From contig JAZNGW010000022.1 in the NCBI GenBank assembly GCA_045576655.1, positions 62,001 to 126,000 on the forward strand: 64,000 nucleotides of DNA, given 5' to 3'. How positions within the stretch are numbered: position 1 is the first letter of the stretch; each line of letters starts with the position of its first letter. This stretch comes from RGIG8745 sp045576655 (GTDB lineage: Bacteria > Bacteroidota > Bacteroidia > Bacteroidales > Bacteroidaceae). The position numbers were made by a program, and so were the translations under genes. The notes below the pieces were generated by a model. It was not told where the DNA came from, searched no databases, and saw only the letters and a list, made by a program, of their open reading frames with translations. Shown one piece after another: positions 1 to 7,643 of this stretch.

Positions 1-1083
1 GTTTACACCCTTGATAAGAACTGGTTTGCCGTTAACGAGGAACTGTGCGTTCTTGATTTCAATCTTGCGGAAACCTACGTTCTGAGGGATAACTTCAATC
101 ACCTTGTCTCCGTCTTTGAGTGTAGTGTAGAGTTTGTATAGGTTTGGAGTCTCTGCTGTCCACTTGAGCGGGTTCTTTACTGCGAAGTTTGCTTCAGCCT
201 TACCGCCGGCGATTGTAGCAGTCTTCTCAGCAACAACCTTACCAGCTTTGTCCTTGAGAGTCATAACGACAGTCTTGCCGTCAGCGTTGTCACCGTCGAT
301 CTTTACTGCAAGAGTTGCGTTCTTGTAGTTCTTATCGAGGTCAGGAGTAATGAAGAGGTCGCGGATGTGGCTCTGCGGACGTGTGTAAAGGTAACATTCG
401 CGTGCGATACCGCAGAGACGCCAGAAGTCCTGGTCTTCAAGGTAACTACCGTCGCACCAGCGCATGATTTGCATAGCGATGAGGTTCTCCTTGCCTGGTT
501 CGATGAATTTTGTAACGTCAAATTCAGCAGCAACCTTAGCGTCCTCGCTGTAACCTACATACTTGCCGTTGATGTAAACAGTGATGTTGCTAGTAGCAGA
601 ACCGATGTGCATGTAGATCTTGTCGCCCTTCCAGTCTGCAGGGATGCGGAATGTCTTGCGGTAAGAACCTACGTGGTTGTTCTTGTCCTGAACGTAAGGA
701 GGGTTAGTTTCCCAGTCGTGACGCCAAGCGTACTGGTTGTTTACGTAGATAGCTTCGCCGTAGCCGTTCATTTCCCAGTTTCCAGGAACTGGCATTGTTC
801 CCCATTTTGAATCGTCGTAGTTGATTGCCTCGAATCCCAGTGGGCGTTCGTTAGCATTTTCTGCCCAGTTGAACTTCCATGTTCCTTCGATTGACATGTA
901 GCGCTTAGAATCAGTCTTTTTGCCTTTCTGAGCGGCGTTTTCTGTTTCATAAGCGAAGTAGTTTGACACGTTGTCAAGGCGGTTGTCATAGTTCTTGCCT
1001 GGGTCGTTCCACATAGGAGTCTGTGCGAACGAAGCGAGGGATGCAAGAAGCAATCCGCAAGTCAAAATTCGTTTAATGTTCAT
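1..1083 (-). CDS. GH2 beta-galactosidase, N-terminal part (cut by window edge)
   Basis: The reading frame is open from a start codon at 1081-1083 to the window edge, giving 361 codons with no stop. The product starts with a signal peptide (MNIKRILTCGLLLASLASFA, then Q), so it is exported, probably to the periplasm. The sugar-binding and immunoglobulin-like domains typical of LacZ-type GH2 enzymes follow: GTWKFNWAEN, PVPGNWEMNGYG and NNQYAWRHDW near the front, and GKPVLIKGVN at the edge, where the TIM barrel begins. The catalytic glutamates lie outside the window, so activity cannot be checked. The family hydrolyses terminal beta-galactosides, though some GH2 members act on other beta-glycosides. 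It is transcribed away from rplS, in the same direction but behind a terminator, so it is probably a separate unit. Confidence 0.9.
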   Translation of the reverse strand, partial: MNIKRILTCGLLLASLASFAQTPMWNDPGKNYDNRLDNVSNYFAYETENAAQKGKKTDSKRYMSIEGTWKFNWAENANERPLGFEAINYDDSKWGTMPVPGNWEMNGYGEAIYVNNQYAWRHDWETNPPYVQDKNNHVGSYRKTFRIPADWKGDKIYMHIGSATSNITVYINGKYVGYSEDAKVAAEFDVTKFIEPGKENLIAMQIMRWCDGSYLEDQDFWRLCGIARECYLYTRPQSHIRDLFITPDLDKNYKNATLAVKIDGDNADGKTVVMTLKDKAGKVVAEKTATIAGGKAEANFAVKNPLKWTAETPNLYKLYTTLKDGDKVIEVIPQNVGFRKIEIKNAQFLVNGKPVLIKGVN

Positions 1084-1151
1084 AATGTTTGTGATTAATT
1101 AAGGTATTTGTTTGATTTTGTTTGATTTTACCTTTTAGTAATTCCAATTTA

Positions 1152-1159
1152 CAAATATA
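1152..1159 (-). promoter_or_regulatory. -7 element of the GH2 gene promoter
   Basis: Read on the minus strand, this is TATATTTG, an exact match to the Bacteroidetes -7 consensus TAnnTTTG. It lies about 68 bases upstream of the GH2 start codon. No TTTG is seen at the expected -33 distance, so this is a half-supported promoter. Confidence 0.45.
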
Positions 1160-1218
1160 AGGATTTTTATTAGACCTTTGTATATAAGCAGGCAAATTAA
1201 GACATGTTAACACATAAA

Positions 1219-1257
1219 AAAGCATCCTTCATTCCGTAATGGAATTGAGGATGCTTT
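1219..1257 (-). terminator. Intrinsic terminator after rplS
   Basis: A long hairpin pairs AAAGCATCCT with its complement around a GTAAT loop, with one mismatch in the stem. On the minus strand it is followed by a run of T. It lies 33 bases past the rplS stop codon and separates rplS from the GH2 gene. Confidence 0.85.
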
Positions 1258-1290
1258 GTCTTATCTCGAATTAACAGAGTCAAGAACGGA

Positions 1291-1650
1291 TTAGTCCTTC
1301 TTTCCTGACAATTTTTCCTTAATACGAGCCTTCTTACCTGTGAGGTTGCGGAGGTAGTAGAGCTTAGCGCGACGTACCTTACCTACCTTGTTCACTTCGA
1401 TGCTGTCGATGTTTGGTGACTCGAGTGGGAAAATACGCTCAACACCTACTGTGCCAGACATCTTGCGAACTGTGAAGCGCTTCTTTGTGCCTTCGCCGCT
1501 AATTTTGATAACTACACCGCGGTACATCTGGATACGCTCCTTGTTACCCTCGATGATTTTGTAAGCTACAGTGACAGTGTCACCAGCCTTGAACTTTGGG
1601 AACTCTTTGCCAGTAGCAAAGGCTTCTTCAGCAACTTTAATTAAATCCAT
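1291..1650 (-). CDS. rplS: 50S ribosomal protein L19
   Basis: The 119-residue product is normal length for L19, a large-subunit protein at the interface with the 30S subunit. Diagnostic stretches are FKAGDTVTVAYKIIEGNKER, QMYRGVVIKISGEG and VGVERIFPLESPNIDSIEV, followed by the basic GKVRRAKLYYLR segment. The C-terminal tail is lysine-rich, as is usual in this phylum. The gene is alone, with its own promoter and terminator, rather than in the trmD-rplS operon known from proteobacteria. The start at 1650 is the only reasonable one because the protein begins right at the family N terminus. Confidence 0.97.
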   Translation of the reverse strand: MDLIKVAEEAFATGKEFPKFKAGDTVTVAYKIIEGNKERIQMYRGVVIKISGEGTKKRFTVRKMSGTVGVERIFPLESPNIDSIEVNKVGKVRRAKLYYLRNLTGKKARIKEKLSGKKD

Positions 1651-1736
1651 TTTTGTTTAATTTGTAAATTGTTTTTGGTTCCAACGAAGCATGCCATGGT
1701 TACACTTCCCAAGCAGCGGCTTCGCTAAAGCGGGTG

Positions 1737-1768
1737 CAAAGTAACGATTTTTTTTTGAGACTGCCAAA
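1737..1768 (-). promoter_or_regulatory. rplS promoter
   Basis: On the minus strand a -33 TTTG (1765-1768) is followed after 20 bases by TTACTTTG (1737-1744), one mismatch from TAnnTTTG. The spacing is exactly what Bacteroidetes housekeeping promoters use. The predicted transcript starts about 80 bases before the rplS start codon. Confidence 0.65.
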
Positions 1769-1781
1769 TGTGTGCACAAGA

Positions 1782-1812
1782 AAAAGGGGAGCGAGCGTGC
1801 TCATTCCCCTTT
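1782..1812 (-). terminator. Terminator after the DUF4878-like lipoprotein gene
   Basis: A GGGGA/TCCCC stem flanked by AAA/TTT with a short GC-rich inner hairpin; on the minus strand it ends in CCCCTTTTTCTTG. It lies 29 bases past the stop of the upstream gene. Confidence 0.7.
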
Positions 1813-1841
1813 GTGTTCTAATTAGTTAATGTCCTGATTGC

Positions 1842-2237
1842 TTATTTGCCAGAGTTCACTAACCACTTACCGTCAATGTTGACAAGTTTGATTGTTTCGT
1901 TCTTTTCCTTTCCGCCAGCGTACTTAGTGATACATTCAACTTTTGCTTCAGTGCCGTCTTCGCTGATAGTTTCACTTATGATTTCGTAACTTTCCATAGC
2001 TCCGTCTTTTTCGATGCTTTCCTTAGCCTTCTGCTCGAGCATTGTGACAAGCTGTGCCTTGTCTTCTTCTGATATTGCTTTCTTGAAATGAAGTTGGTCA
2101 ACGAGTTCGGCGTAGTTGCCGTCTTTCATTGCATCAAGATAAGCTTCAGCCTTAGCTGTAGGAGTGTTGCCACCGCCGCATGATACCATAATCAATGCGC
2201 AAAGACAGGTGAAAATGCCAAAAAGTAATTTCTTCAT
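1842..2237 (-). CDS. Small lipoprotein, DUF4878-like (NTF2-like fold)
   Basis: A 131-residue exported lipoprotein of unknown function. The N terminus is a lipoprotein signal (MKKLLFGIFTCLCALIMVSC) with the lipid-carrying cysteine at residue 20. The rest resembles DUF4878 proteins, which have an NTF2-like alpha/beta fold: TAKAEAYLDAMKDGNYAELV is the typical opening helix and the end DGKWLVNSGK is the typical last strand. No catalytic residues are evident. It starts 12 bases after the stop of the YiiX-like hydrolase gene, so the two are very probably one transcript. The family match is from recognition of the pattern only. Confidence 0.75.
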   Translation of the reverse strand: MKKLLFGIFTCLCALIMVSCGGGNTPTAKAEAYLDAMKDGNYAELVDQLHFKKAISEEDKAQLVTMLEQKAKESIEKDGAMESYEIISETISEDGTEAKVECITKYAGGKEKNETIKLVNIDGKWLVNSGK

Positions 2238-2249
2238 AGTTGTGTGTGT

Positions 2250-2915
2250 TTAAGGGTTAATAAATGTTGTTGTTTTAAGTGTTCTTACTGATTCAATACG
2301 TTTGCTGATGATAATGTCCGACGGGAATATGAAGTAACCCTCCGTTCCGGGCATGGGCAGTTCGTGCCTCCTGTCCTCTGCAAGGTCGATGCCTTGCGTC
2401 AGGTATGCCCTGTAGATTAGTTCCGTGCAGTAATACTCTGTCGTGTCTGCCAATCGGTATTTATGGTCAAAGGCAAACTTGCGCTCCACTTTGTCGAGGG
2501 CGTACTCCAATGCTTTTTGCGCCGCCTCGTCAGAGCAAGCAACCCGTGCGGTAGCCCCGCTTTGGGCGCGTTCTTGCTTGAAAAACTCTTCTATCGGTTC
2601 TGCCTTTAGGTAATCCGTGTCTTTAGGATTTTCCGTCTCGCCAGGAACGGCGTGTACCGCCATCCAACCCAGCGCACCTCTGTAGGCAAATGCGATGTGC
2701 GAATACATTCCGTTGCTTAATCCTGTCACAAAGCGGCTTTCTGCTCCGTTGCCGTTTCTGAAAAGCAGGTCGCCGTTTCGCAAGCCAGTTGTGTCAACTA
2801 TAATCTGGAGCGGTTCCGCTGAACCTGTAGGAAGGAACGTGTATGTCAAGAATCCTATTGTTAGAAGTGCAAGCAGTGCTGTTACAACTATTCGAGCGGC
2901 TTTCTTTGTTGACAT
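2250..2915 (-). CDS. YiiX/YebB-like permuted NlpC/P60 cysteine hydrolase
   Basis: A 221-residue protein with one N-terminal membrane segment (residues 9-29), then a permuted papain-like hydrolase domain. The expected order of catalytic residues is seen: His73 in MYSHIAFAY and Cys163 in EYYCTELIYRAY, with NGDLLFRNG just before the histidine as in the YiiX family. Members are amidases or lipid-directed hydrolases of the envelope; the substrate here is unknown. The catalytic domain should face the periplasm. It is the first gene of a two-gene unit with the small lipoprotein gene downstream. The promoter sits only 23 bases from the start codon, so the leader is very short. Confidence 0.8.
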   Translation of the reverse strand: MSTKKAARIVVTALLALLTIGFLTYTFLPTGSAEPLQIIVDTTGLRNGDLLFRNGNGAESRFVTGLSNGMYSHIAFAYRGALGWMAVHAVPGETENPKDTDYLKAEPIEEFFKQERAQSGATARVACSDEAAQKALEYALDKVERKFAFDHKYRLADTTEYYCTELIYRAYLTQGIDLAEDRRHELPMPGTEGYFIFPSDIIISKRIESVRTLKTTTFINP

Positions 2916-2937
2916 TCGTTCTTTCTTATGGTTATCG

Positions 2938-2968
2938 CAAATGTAATCAAAAAGAGAATCTCTGCAAA
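2938..2968 (-). promoter_or_regulatory. Promoter of the YiiX-like gene, embedded in a terminator
   Basis: On the minus strand TTTG (2965-2968), 19 bases, then TACATTTG (2938-2945): both elements match consensus with correct spacing. The -33 element lies inside the loop side of the terminator hairpin of the preceding gene. Confidence 0.65.
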
Positions 2969-2994
2969 TTTATTCGCAGAAATTCTCTCTTTTT
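2949..2994 (-). terminator. Terminator of the AspT-CcdA-peptidase operon
   Basis: The stem pairs AAAAAGAGAAT with ATTCTCTCTTTTT, with a second short pairing of TCTGC and GCAGA inside. It is symmetrical in A/T tails, so it could work in both directions. It lies 44 bases past the peptidase stop codon. Confidence 0.8.
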
Positions 2995-3037
2995 GGTTTG
3001 TTTTTTTGAAAAACATGTCCTTTTGTATCCTAAAGAA

Positions 3038-4342
3038 CTATTCTTCAAGCCATTTTGTTATGCGCCCGATGATTTCGTGTCTTGTGCTTTCGGGCATAGT
3101 GCTGATTCTTGCGGAATGGCTGCCACGAGGCTGTACGTATACTCGCATGTTTAGCTTGTCGGAGCAGTCGAGCCATCCAGCCACACCGCTTGATGTCCAC
3201 GGGTCAATCTCGCCGTAGATGAAGATGTGCTTAGGGTCGTTCTTCTTGAGGAATTTGACTGTGCGCTTGTACAGACGTTTGTCGAACTTGATGCCGCTGA
3301 GTTCCTCCGGAAGCATGAGTTTTGCCAGATAACCTTTGGTGCTCTTCGTGTCGATGAGGTCTTCAAGCCCTTTTATGCTGTATCCGTAATATCCGAGTTC
3401 GCGTGCAGCCTGGACGAAGAACGGCAAGTACTGGTTTGGGCAAGAGAAGTAGTCAGGACTGGACAATTTAGTGAAATGCTCAAACCAAGTGGCGTTGTCG
3501 GCTGTAGTTGCAGGGATGCTTGATGTTGGAGTGCCCCATTGCCACAGTGCAAATGGGTATTCCAGTACGCAGTAGTCGTAGACTTCGCTTATTCCGACGT
3601 TGTACTTGTAGTTTTTGCTATTGCAGTATTCTTCGAATTTTCCGATTAATTCAGGCTTGCGCTTGAGGAGTTCTCTTTGGGCGTTAAGCACAGCGGCGCG
3701 TTCTTCTTTTGTGCCTACTTTGTCGTCAAGGAATGGCTGGTGCCGGCCGTCTTCCACACTCTTGTTGAGTGGCGCAACGTAAGACACTGACACGTCCACG
3801 TCGTCAGGGTATGTGGCACGGTAGAACATTGTAGTTTGTCCTCCCTTGCTGATGCCTGTCGAAATCCATTTGCCTTTGAATACTTCTCCGAGAGTTTGGC
3901 GCACGTTGTGCAGGTCGTTCAGCGAGTTGTCAACAGTCATGTAGTCCCAGTTGCAAGGCTCTGGTACGGACTTCGAGAAGTAGCGGTACTCACAGAATAC
4001 GAGGTTTGCGTCAAACAATCGAGTCAGTTCCTCTTCGTATCTTGGGTTGAGTGAGTAGTCGGCACTGTAACCCTCTGTAACTATTACCGTAGGGCGGTCG
4101 TATCCGCGGAATCCAACGATGACCCTTTGGTTGAATGTGCCTTTGGCGTTGTTGTTGCCGTCCACGTTCTGCTGTATGTTAATGACGTACTTTTCGCTGT
4201 AGTGTTCTGATGCGAGTTTGCTCACGTTGTTCACTCCGTCGAGCTTGCAGAGGCGTTTCATGAACTCTGTAGAGTCTGTTTGTGCGTAAATGCTTGCGAC
4301 TGCAATTAGAAGCAGTGCGCAGATTGCTGTGATACGTTTCAT
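3038..4342 (-). CDS. Exported serine peptidase, S28/S37-like (tripeptidyl aminopeptidase type)
   Basis: A 434-residue exported protein with a signal peptide (residues 1-20, ending SIYAQ). The alpha/beta-hydrolase fold shows its serine nucleophile at Ser165 in STGISKGGQT. The aspartate is in YGEIDPWTSSG and the histidine in PRGSHSARI, in the order expected of a catalytic triad. The G-x-S-K-G-G nucleophile elbow and RYF.S.PEPCNWDYM context are typical of the S37 (PS-10) and S28 groups, which release di- or tripeptides from N termini, often after proline. It probably works in the periplasm on peptides. It is the last gene of a three-gene operon behind a CcdA/ArsG-like membrane protein gene (19-base gap). 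Exact subfamily is inferred. Confidence 0.8.
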   Translation of the reverse strand: MKRITAICALLLIAVASIYAQTDSTEFMKRLCKLDGVNNVSKLASEHYSEKYVINIQQNVDGNNNAKGTFNQRVIVGFRGYDRPTVIVTEGYSADYSLNPRYEEELTRLFDANLVFCEYRYFSKSVPEPCNWDYMTVDNSLNDLHNVRQTLGEVFKGKWISTGISKGGQTTMFYRATYPDDVDVSVSYVAPLNKSVEDGRHQPFLDDKVGTKEERAAVLNAQRELLKRKPELIGKFEEYCNSKNYKYNVGISEVYDYCVLEYPFALWQWGTPTSSIPATTADNATWFEHFTKLSSPDYFSCPNQYLPFFVQAARELGYYGYSIKGLEDLIDTKSTKGYLAKLMLPEELSGIKFDKRLYKRTVKFLKKNDPKHIFIYGEIDPWTSSGVAGWLDCSDKLNMRVYVQPRGSHSARISTMPESTRHEIIGRITKWLEE

Positions 4343-4361
4343 TGTGTGTTAGTTATTTCGA

Positions 4362-5069
4362 TTATAAGGATAGTGCGATAACGATGAATATTGCTCCCGT
4401 GATTATGTTTAGCCATCGTTGGAAATGAACGGATACATGCTCGAATCTGCGTGCTGTCTGCATTGCGGCAGATATTAACATAGAGAGTATAATTACCGGT
4501 AGCGATGCTGCAAGGGAAAACAATACAGGCATAAGCCATCCTGCTGGTTGCGATGCTGAAAGCGGAATCAGCATTCCGAAATAGAATATTGCACTTTCGG
4601 GGCAGAACGCAAATGCGAGTGCCATGCCGAGGATGAATGGTCCTGCAGGTCCGTTGCTCTTAATCAGCCGTCCGCTGTTGTGGCAGTTGTCGCCGTGATT
4701 ATGGTGCGGCATGATTGCCTTTATGATAAGGAATGCTCCGACGAGTCCGAGGACGTAGGGCATGAAGTCTTCAGCTTTGCTCAGTAAGTTCTTGAATGCA
4801 TCAATTCTGTTGCTTTGGCGGATAATAAAGGTTAGAACCCATCCCATGACGGTATAGGTTGTCATTCGTCCCAGAATATATGCGATACCTGACAGGGTGT
4901 TTGCTTTTCTTCCTCTGCCGTTTTTGTGCATATATGTCAGTGCCGATATGTTTATGGCAAGTTGGCATGGGTTAAATGCTACGAGCAAACCAATCAATAA
5001 TGCAGCCAACAAGGGGAATCTTGCCGACTGCATCAGGTCATTTGTGATATTTGTTATATTCTCTATCAA
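4362..5069 (-). CDS. CcdA/DsbD-like inner membrane protein, ArsG-like
   Basis: A 235-residue protein with about six membrane helices. Two conserved cysteine motifs sit in the first and fourth hydrophobic segments: FNPCQLAI (Cys35) and AFCPESAIFYFG (Cys156). This pair is the signature of the CcdA/DsbD transmembrane electron-transfer family, and the exact form resembles Bacteroidetes proteins annotated as ArsG or cytochrome c biogenesis proteins. Between them lies a histidine-rich loop (MPHHNHGDNCHNSG) that could bind metal. No thioredoxin, arsenic or cytochrome genes are nearby, so the role is open: reductant transfer to the periplasm is the family function, while export of a small molecule is the alternative. 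It lies between the AspT-type carrier and the peptidase in one operon. Confidence 0.7.
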   Translation of the reverse strand: MIENITNITNDLMQSARFPLLAALLIGLLVAFNPCQLAINISALTYMHKNGRGRKANTLSGIAYILGRMTTYTVMGWVLTFIIRQSNRIDAFKNLLSKAEDFMPYVLGLVGAFLIIKAIMPHHNHGDNCHNSGRLIKSNGPAGPFILGMALAFAFCPESAIFYFGMLIPLSASQPAGWLMPVLFSLAASLPVIILSMLISAAMQTARRFEHVSVHFQRWLNIITGAIFIVIALSL

Positions 5070-5127
5070 ATTGCGCTATGTGTTTTAGTTTGGTTCTCCC
5101 CAGCTCTTGCCCTTTCGTTTTCTTACG

Positions 5128-6852
5128 TTATGAACAGAGGAGCAGGATAATAAGCTGCGCGGTTATTATTCGCAGGAACATCGACAACGGGTAGACTGTA
5201 GAGTAACCTATGGAAGGTATGTCGTTGTTTGCTGTTGCCGTAGAGTAAGCTAATGCAGGTGGGTCTGTTGTTGCTCCTGCAAGGATGCCCATCATCAGGA
5301 AGTAGTTTTCCTTGTAGTATATGCGTGCGAATATGCCCATTATAATCAATGGGATAATTGTGATGAGGAATCCGTACAGCACATACATCAGTCCGCCGTT
5401 CATTACGGTTTCAACGAAGTTGCCTCCAGCTTTGATGCCCACGCTTGCGAGGAACAACACTAATCCGATGTCACGAATCATCATTGATGCGCTGTTGGTT
5501 GTGTATGCCACGAGCTTAAGCTTGAATCCGAAGCGTCCTACGAGAATTGCCACTACGAGCGGACCTCCTGCAAGTCCGAGTTTTACAGGCATTGACATGC
5601 CTGGTATGCTGAATGGGAGACTTCCGAAAATTATGCCCACGAGAATTCCGACGAATATGGTAAGCAGGTTCGGTTTGTCAAGTCTGTTCTTCTGGTTGCC
5701 GAGTTTGTTAGCGAAACGGTCAACAGCATCTTCAGGACCTACAACAGTGAGGCGGTCACCTACTTGAAGTTTAACACCTGGATGGGCGAAAAGTTCGATG
5801 CCCGAACGATATAGACGTGTCACGTTTACGCCGTACATGCTACTTGGATGCAAACTTCCGAGTGATTTGCCGTTTATCTTGTCGCGTGTGACGAGTATTT
5901 TCTTTGATGTCATTGGGGTGTCCTGCTTGTCCCAATCTATATGAATCTCCTTGCCTATGAATGTTGCAACGGCTTCGGCATCTTCCTCGGCTGTAACGAT
6001 GTAAAGGATGTCACCCACTTCAAGTGTGGTGTCGCGCATAGGAAGGCTTACGTGTCCTTGATGCAAGCGGCGTGAGCAGACGAAGTCGCGTCCGAGGTAT
6101 TCACGAATCTGAAGGATGGACTTACCGCTTATAGATGGGTTGATCACTTCGATGTGCATTAAGTGAGGTTTAACAGCTGCGCTCTTGTTGTTCAGTTCGT
6201 TGAAATGCTCCTCTTCCTTCTTGAAGTTTATCTTGAAAATGAATCTGAGGAGAATGATTGAACCGATAATTCCAACTACTCCGAGCGGGTAAGCGCAAGC
6301 ATATCCGTTGGCGATGACAGGGAGGCTGCCGCCGAAGTTTTCTGCTCCGATCTGTTCCAATGCGGCATTGGCGGCACCGAGTCCGGGAGTGTTAGTAATA
6401 GCTCCGCAAAGCACACCTACCATCATAGGCAGTGAATGAGGGTCACTTGTGTCTGCAAAGCAGTAGTAGAGCGTGAGCATCACTGCGATGTTGAGCAGGA
6501 TCACACCTCCTGCAATCACGTTCATCGTGATGCCTCCCTGTTTAAATGATGTGAAGAACGAAGGACCTACCTGTAAACCAATGGAATAGACAAACAGAAT
6601 CAGTCCGAAGTCTTGAATAAAATTTAACACAGGGAGAGGTTCGGCTGGGTTGCCGTAAAGAATCTGGCCTTGGTGGAGGAAATGCCCCGCCACGATGCCA
6701 ACAAACAGGACGAATGTCACTCCAAGAGAAACACCGCCAATCTTGATTTTTCCAAGAAGAACGCCGGCTGAAATCACTGCGGCGTAGAGCAAAACGATGT
6801 GCGCTACCGATGATCCGTTAATGAAAAGGTCGGTTAACCAATCCAGTTGCAT
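5128..6852 (-). CDS. AspT/YidE family transporter with two RCK_C (TrkA-C) domains
   Basis: A 574-residue inner membrane carrier of the aspartate-alanine exchanger (AAEx) type. Five hydrophobic helices lead to LNFIQDFGLILFVYSIGLQV, a hallmark of the family, and a second bundle of helices fills residues 390-574. Two TrkA-C-like cytosolic domains lie between, at roughly 215-290 and 300-380 (the second includes VGDRLTVVGPEDAVDRFA). Length matches the family. The substrate cannot be read from the sequence; relatives exchange dicarboxylates or amino acids. It is the first gene of a minus-strand operon with the CcdA-like and peptidase genes. A -7 element is seen at 6897-6904. Confidence 0.88.
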   Translation of the reverse strand: MQLDWLTDLFINGSSVAHIVLLYAAVISAGVLLGKIKIGGVSLGVTFVLFVGIVAGHFLHQGQILYGNPAEPLPVLNFIQDFGLILFVYSIGLQVGPSFFTSFKQGGITMNVIAGGVILLNIAVMLTLYYCFADTSDPHSLPMMVGVLCGAITNTPGLGAANAALEQIGAENFGGSLPVIANGYACAYPLGVVGIIGSIILLRFIFKINFKKEEEHFNELNNKSAAVKPHLMHIEVINPSISGKSILQIREYLGRDFVCSRRLHQGHVSLPMRDTTLEVGDILYIVTAEEDAEAVATFIGKEIHIDWDKQDTPMTSKKILVTRDKINGKSLGSLHPSSMYGVNVTRLYRSGIELFAHPGVKLQVGDRLTVVGPEDAVDRFANKLGNQKNRLDKPNLLTIFVGILVGIIFGSLPFSIPGMSMPVKLGLAGGPLVVAILVGRFGFKLKLVAYTTNSASMMIRDIGLVLFLASVGIKAGGNFVETVMNGGLMYVLYGFLITIIPLIIMGIFARIYYKENYFLMMGILAGATTDPPALAYSTATANNDIPSIGYSTVYPLSMFLRIITAQLIILLLCS

Positions 6853-6896
6853 AAGAAATTCAATCTAAAAACCTTAACCTATTTTGAAATATACTG

Positions 6897-6904
6897 CAAA
6901 GTTA
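6897..6904 (-). promoter_or_regulatory. -7 element for the AspT operon
   Basis: Minus-strand TAACTTTG matches TAnnTTTG exactly and lies 44 bases from the start codon. No -33 TTTG is found at the right distance. Confidence 0.5.
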
Positions 6905-7065
6905 CATCTTTTTTCCGACCCTGAGAGCATAAAACAGGATAAATGTTTGCAACGGTTTGGCGCATCATCCAAAAATCACCGTTGCGCCGTTTCTAAGTCA
7001 CTTTTGAGGACAAACGTTGTTTTTTGCAAATATTGGTTGCCCACACAATATTTTCAACTCCTTCT

Positions 7066-7096
7066 ATTGCCGTATTACACCTTTTTCTTAACTTTG
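7066..7096 (+). promoter_or_regulatory. Promoter for the structured RNA candidate
   Basis: ATTG (7066-7069), 19 bases, then TAACTTTG (7089-7096). The -7 element is exact and the -33 has one mismatch. The predicted start is near 7103. No protein gene follows for 360 bases, so this promoter probably serves an RNA or a very long leader. Confidence 0.55.
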
Positions 7097-7102
7097 CGAG
7101 TG

Positions 7103-7373
7103 ATACAAAATAAAACGAGTACAAACCTTTTTTAAAACTCAACTGCCAATGAAGCATAGCGTATAGTCAGTTTACGCACATTTAAGATACATATTGGAAA
7201 AGCGTTTTAGCTTTATTCTTCGTTCCCTAAAGTTTGGCGACTAAAATGGAACCAACAAGAGTAATAGCGAAAATGCTCGCGCTTTGTAGGCGTGGGCTTT
7301 TGGTTATTCTGTTGGTTAGGTTACGCCAAACACCTTGGGACGAGAATACACTGAAAAGTTCCGCGCTTTTTTT
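7103..7373 (+). ncRNA. Structured RNA candidate (6S-like shape), unassigned
   Basis: The stretch folds into one long, repeatedly interrupted hairpin from 7198 to 7370. Paired arms, from outside in, are AAAAGCG with CGCTTTT, TTCTTCGTTCCC with GGGACGAGAA (with small bulges), GTTTGGCG (7232-7239) with CGCCAAAC (7324-7331), and AACCAACA with TGTTGGTT. Less regular pairs follow towards a TTTG-containing loop. Seven T follow the outer arm, as in an intrinsic terminator. A smaller hairpin, GCGTA/TACGC, lies at 7159-7177. A good promoter precedes it. The rod shape with an open internal loop recalls 6S RNA, but I see no sequence signature that proves it; it is not RNase P RNA, tmRNA or SRP RNA. The ends are inferred. 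Confidence 0.45.
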
Positions 7374-7463
7374 GTGCGTAGACCTTAAGTCTTTAAAAAG
7401 GAGCAACGGAGTATCTCGAAAAGCCGTTAAGTGAGTAGGGGAAATTTTAAAAATATTATAATT

Positions 7464-7604
7464 GTGAAAAAAATAATTTGTGTTTTAAGTTTTATGCTAT
7501 TAATAGCAATGCTTTTTCAGTCTTGCGGAACTGTGGAAAGAGCTTCTCGTGATCCATATTTGCAGGATATTTTGAAAATGAGTGTAGGCGAACCTATAGA
7601 CTAA
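7464..7604 (+). CDS. Very small lipoprotein (46 residues)
   Basis: A GTG start gives a 46-residue peptide with a clear lipoprotein signal: KKIICVLSFMLLIAMLFQSC, with the cysteine at residue 21, then a 25-residue polar tail ending SVGEPID. The hydrophobic core, small length and lipobox QSC strongly suggest it is real. The function is unknown. It lies 39 bases before the next small exported protein and shares its high A+T content, so these genes are probably transcribed together. The GTG start is chosen because it gives the correct two-lysine signal peptide front; no ATG is available there. Confidence 0.6.
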   Translation: MKKIICVLSFMLLIAMLFQSCGTVERASRDPYLQDILKMSVGEPID

Positions 7605-7643
7605 TATTTTATAATAAAAGATAATTAAAAAGATAATTAATAT

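Noticed and set aside
7159..7177. Small hairpin as a riboswitch
   Set aside because: A five-pair stem alone has no conserved core of any known class.
7234..7434. A 66-residue frame starting at a TTG inside the RNA candidate
   Set aside because: It needs a TTG start, has a very basic make-up with no domain, and lies across the hairpin arms, which explain its sequence better.
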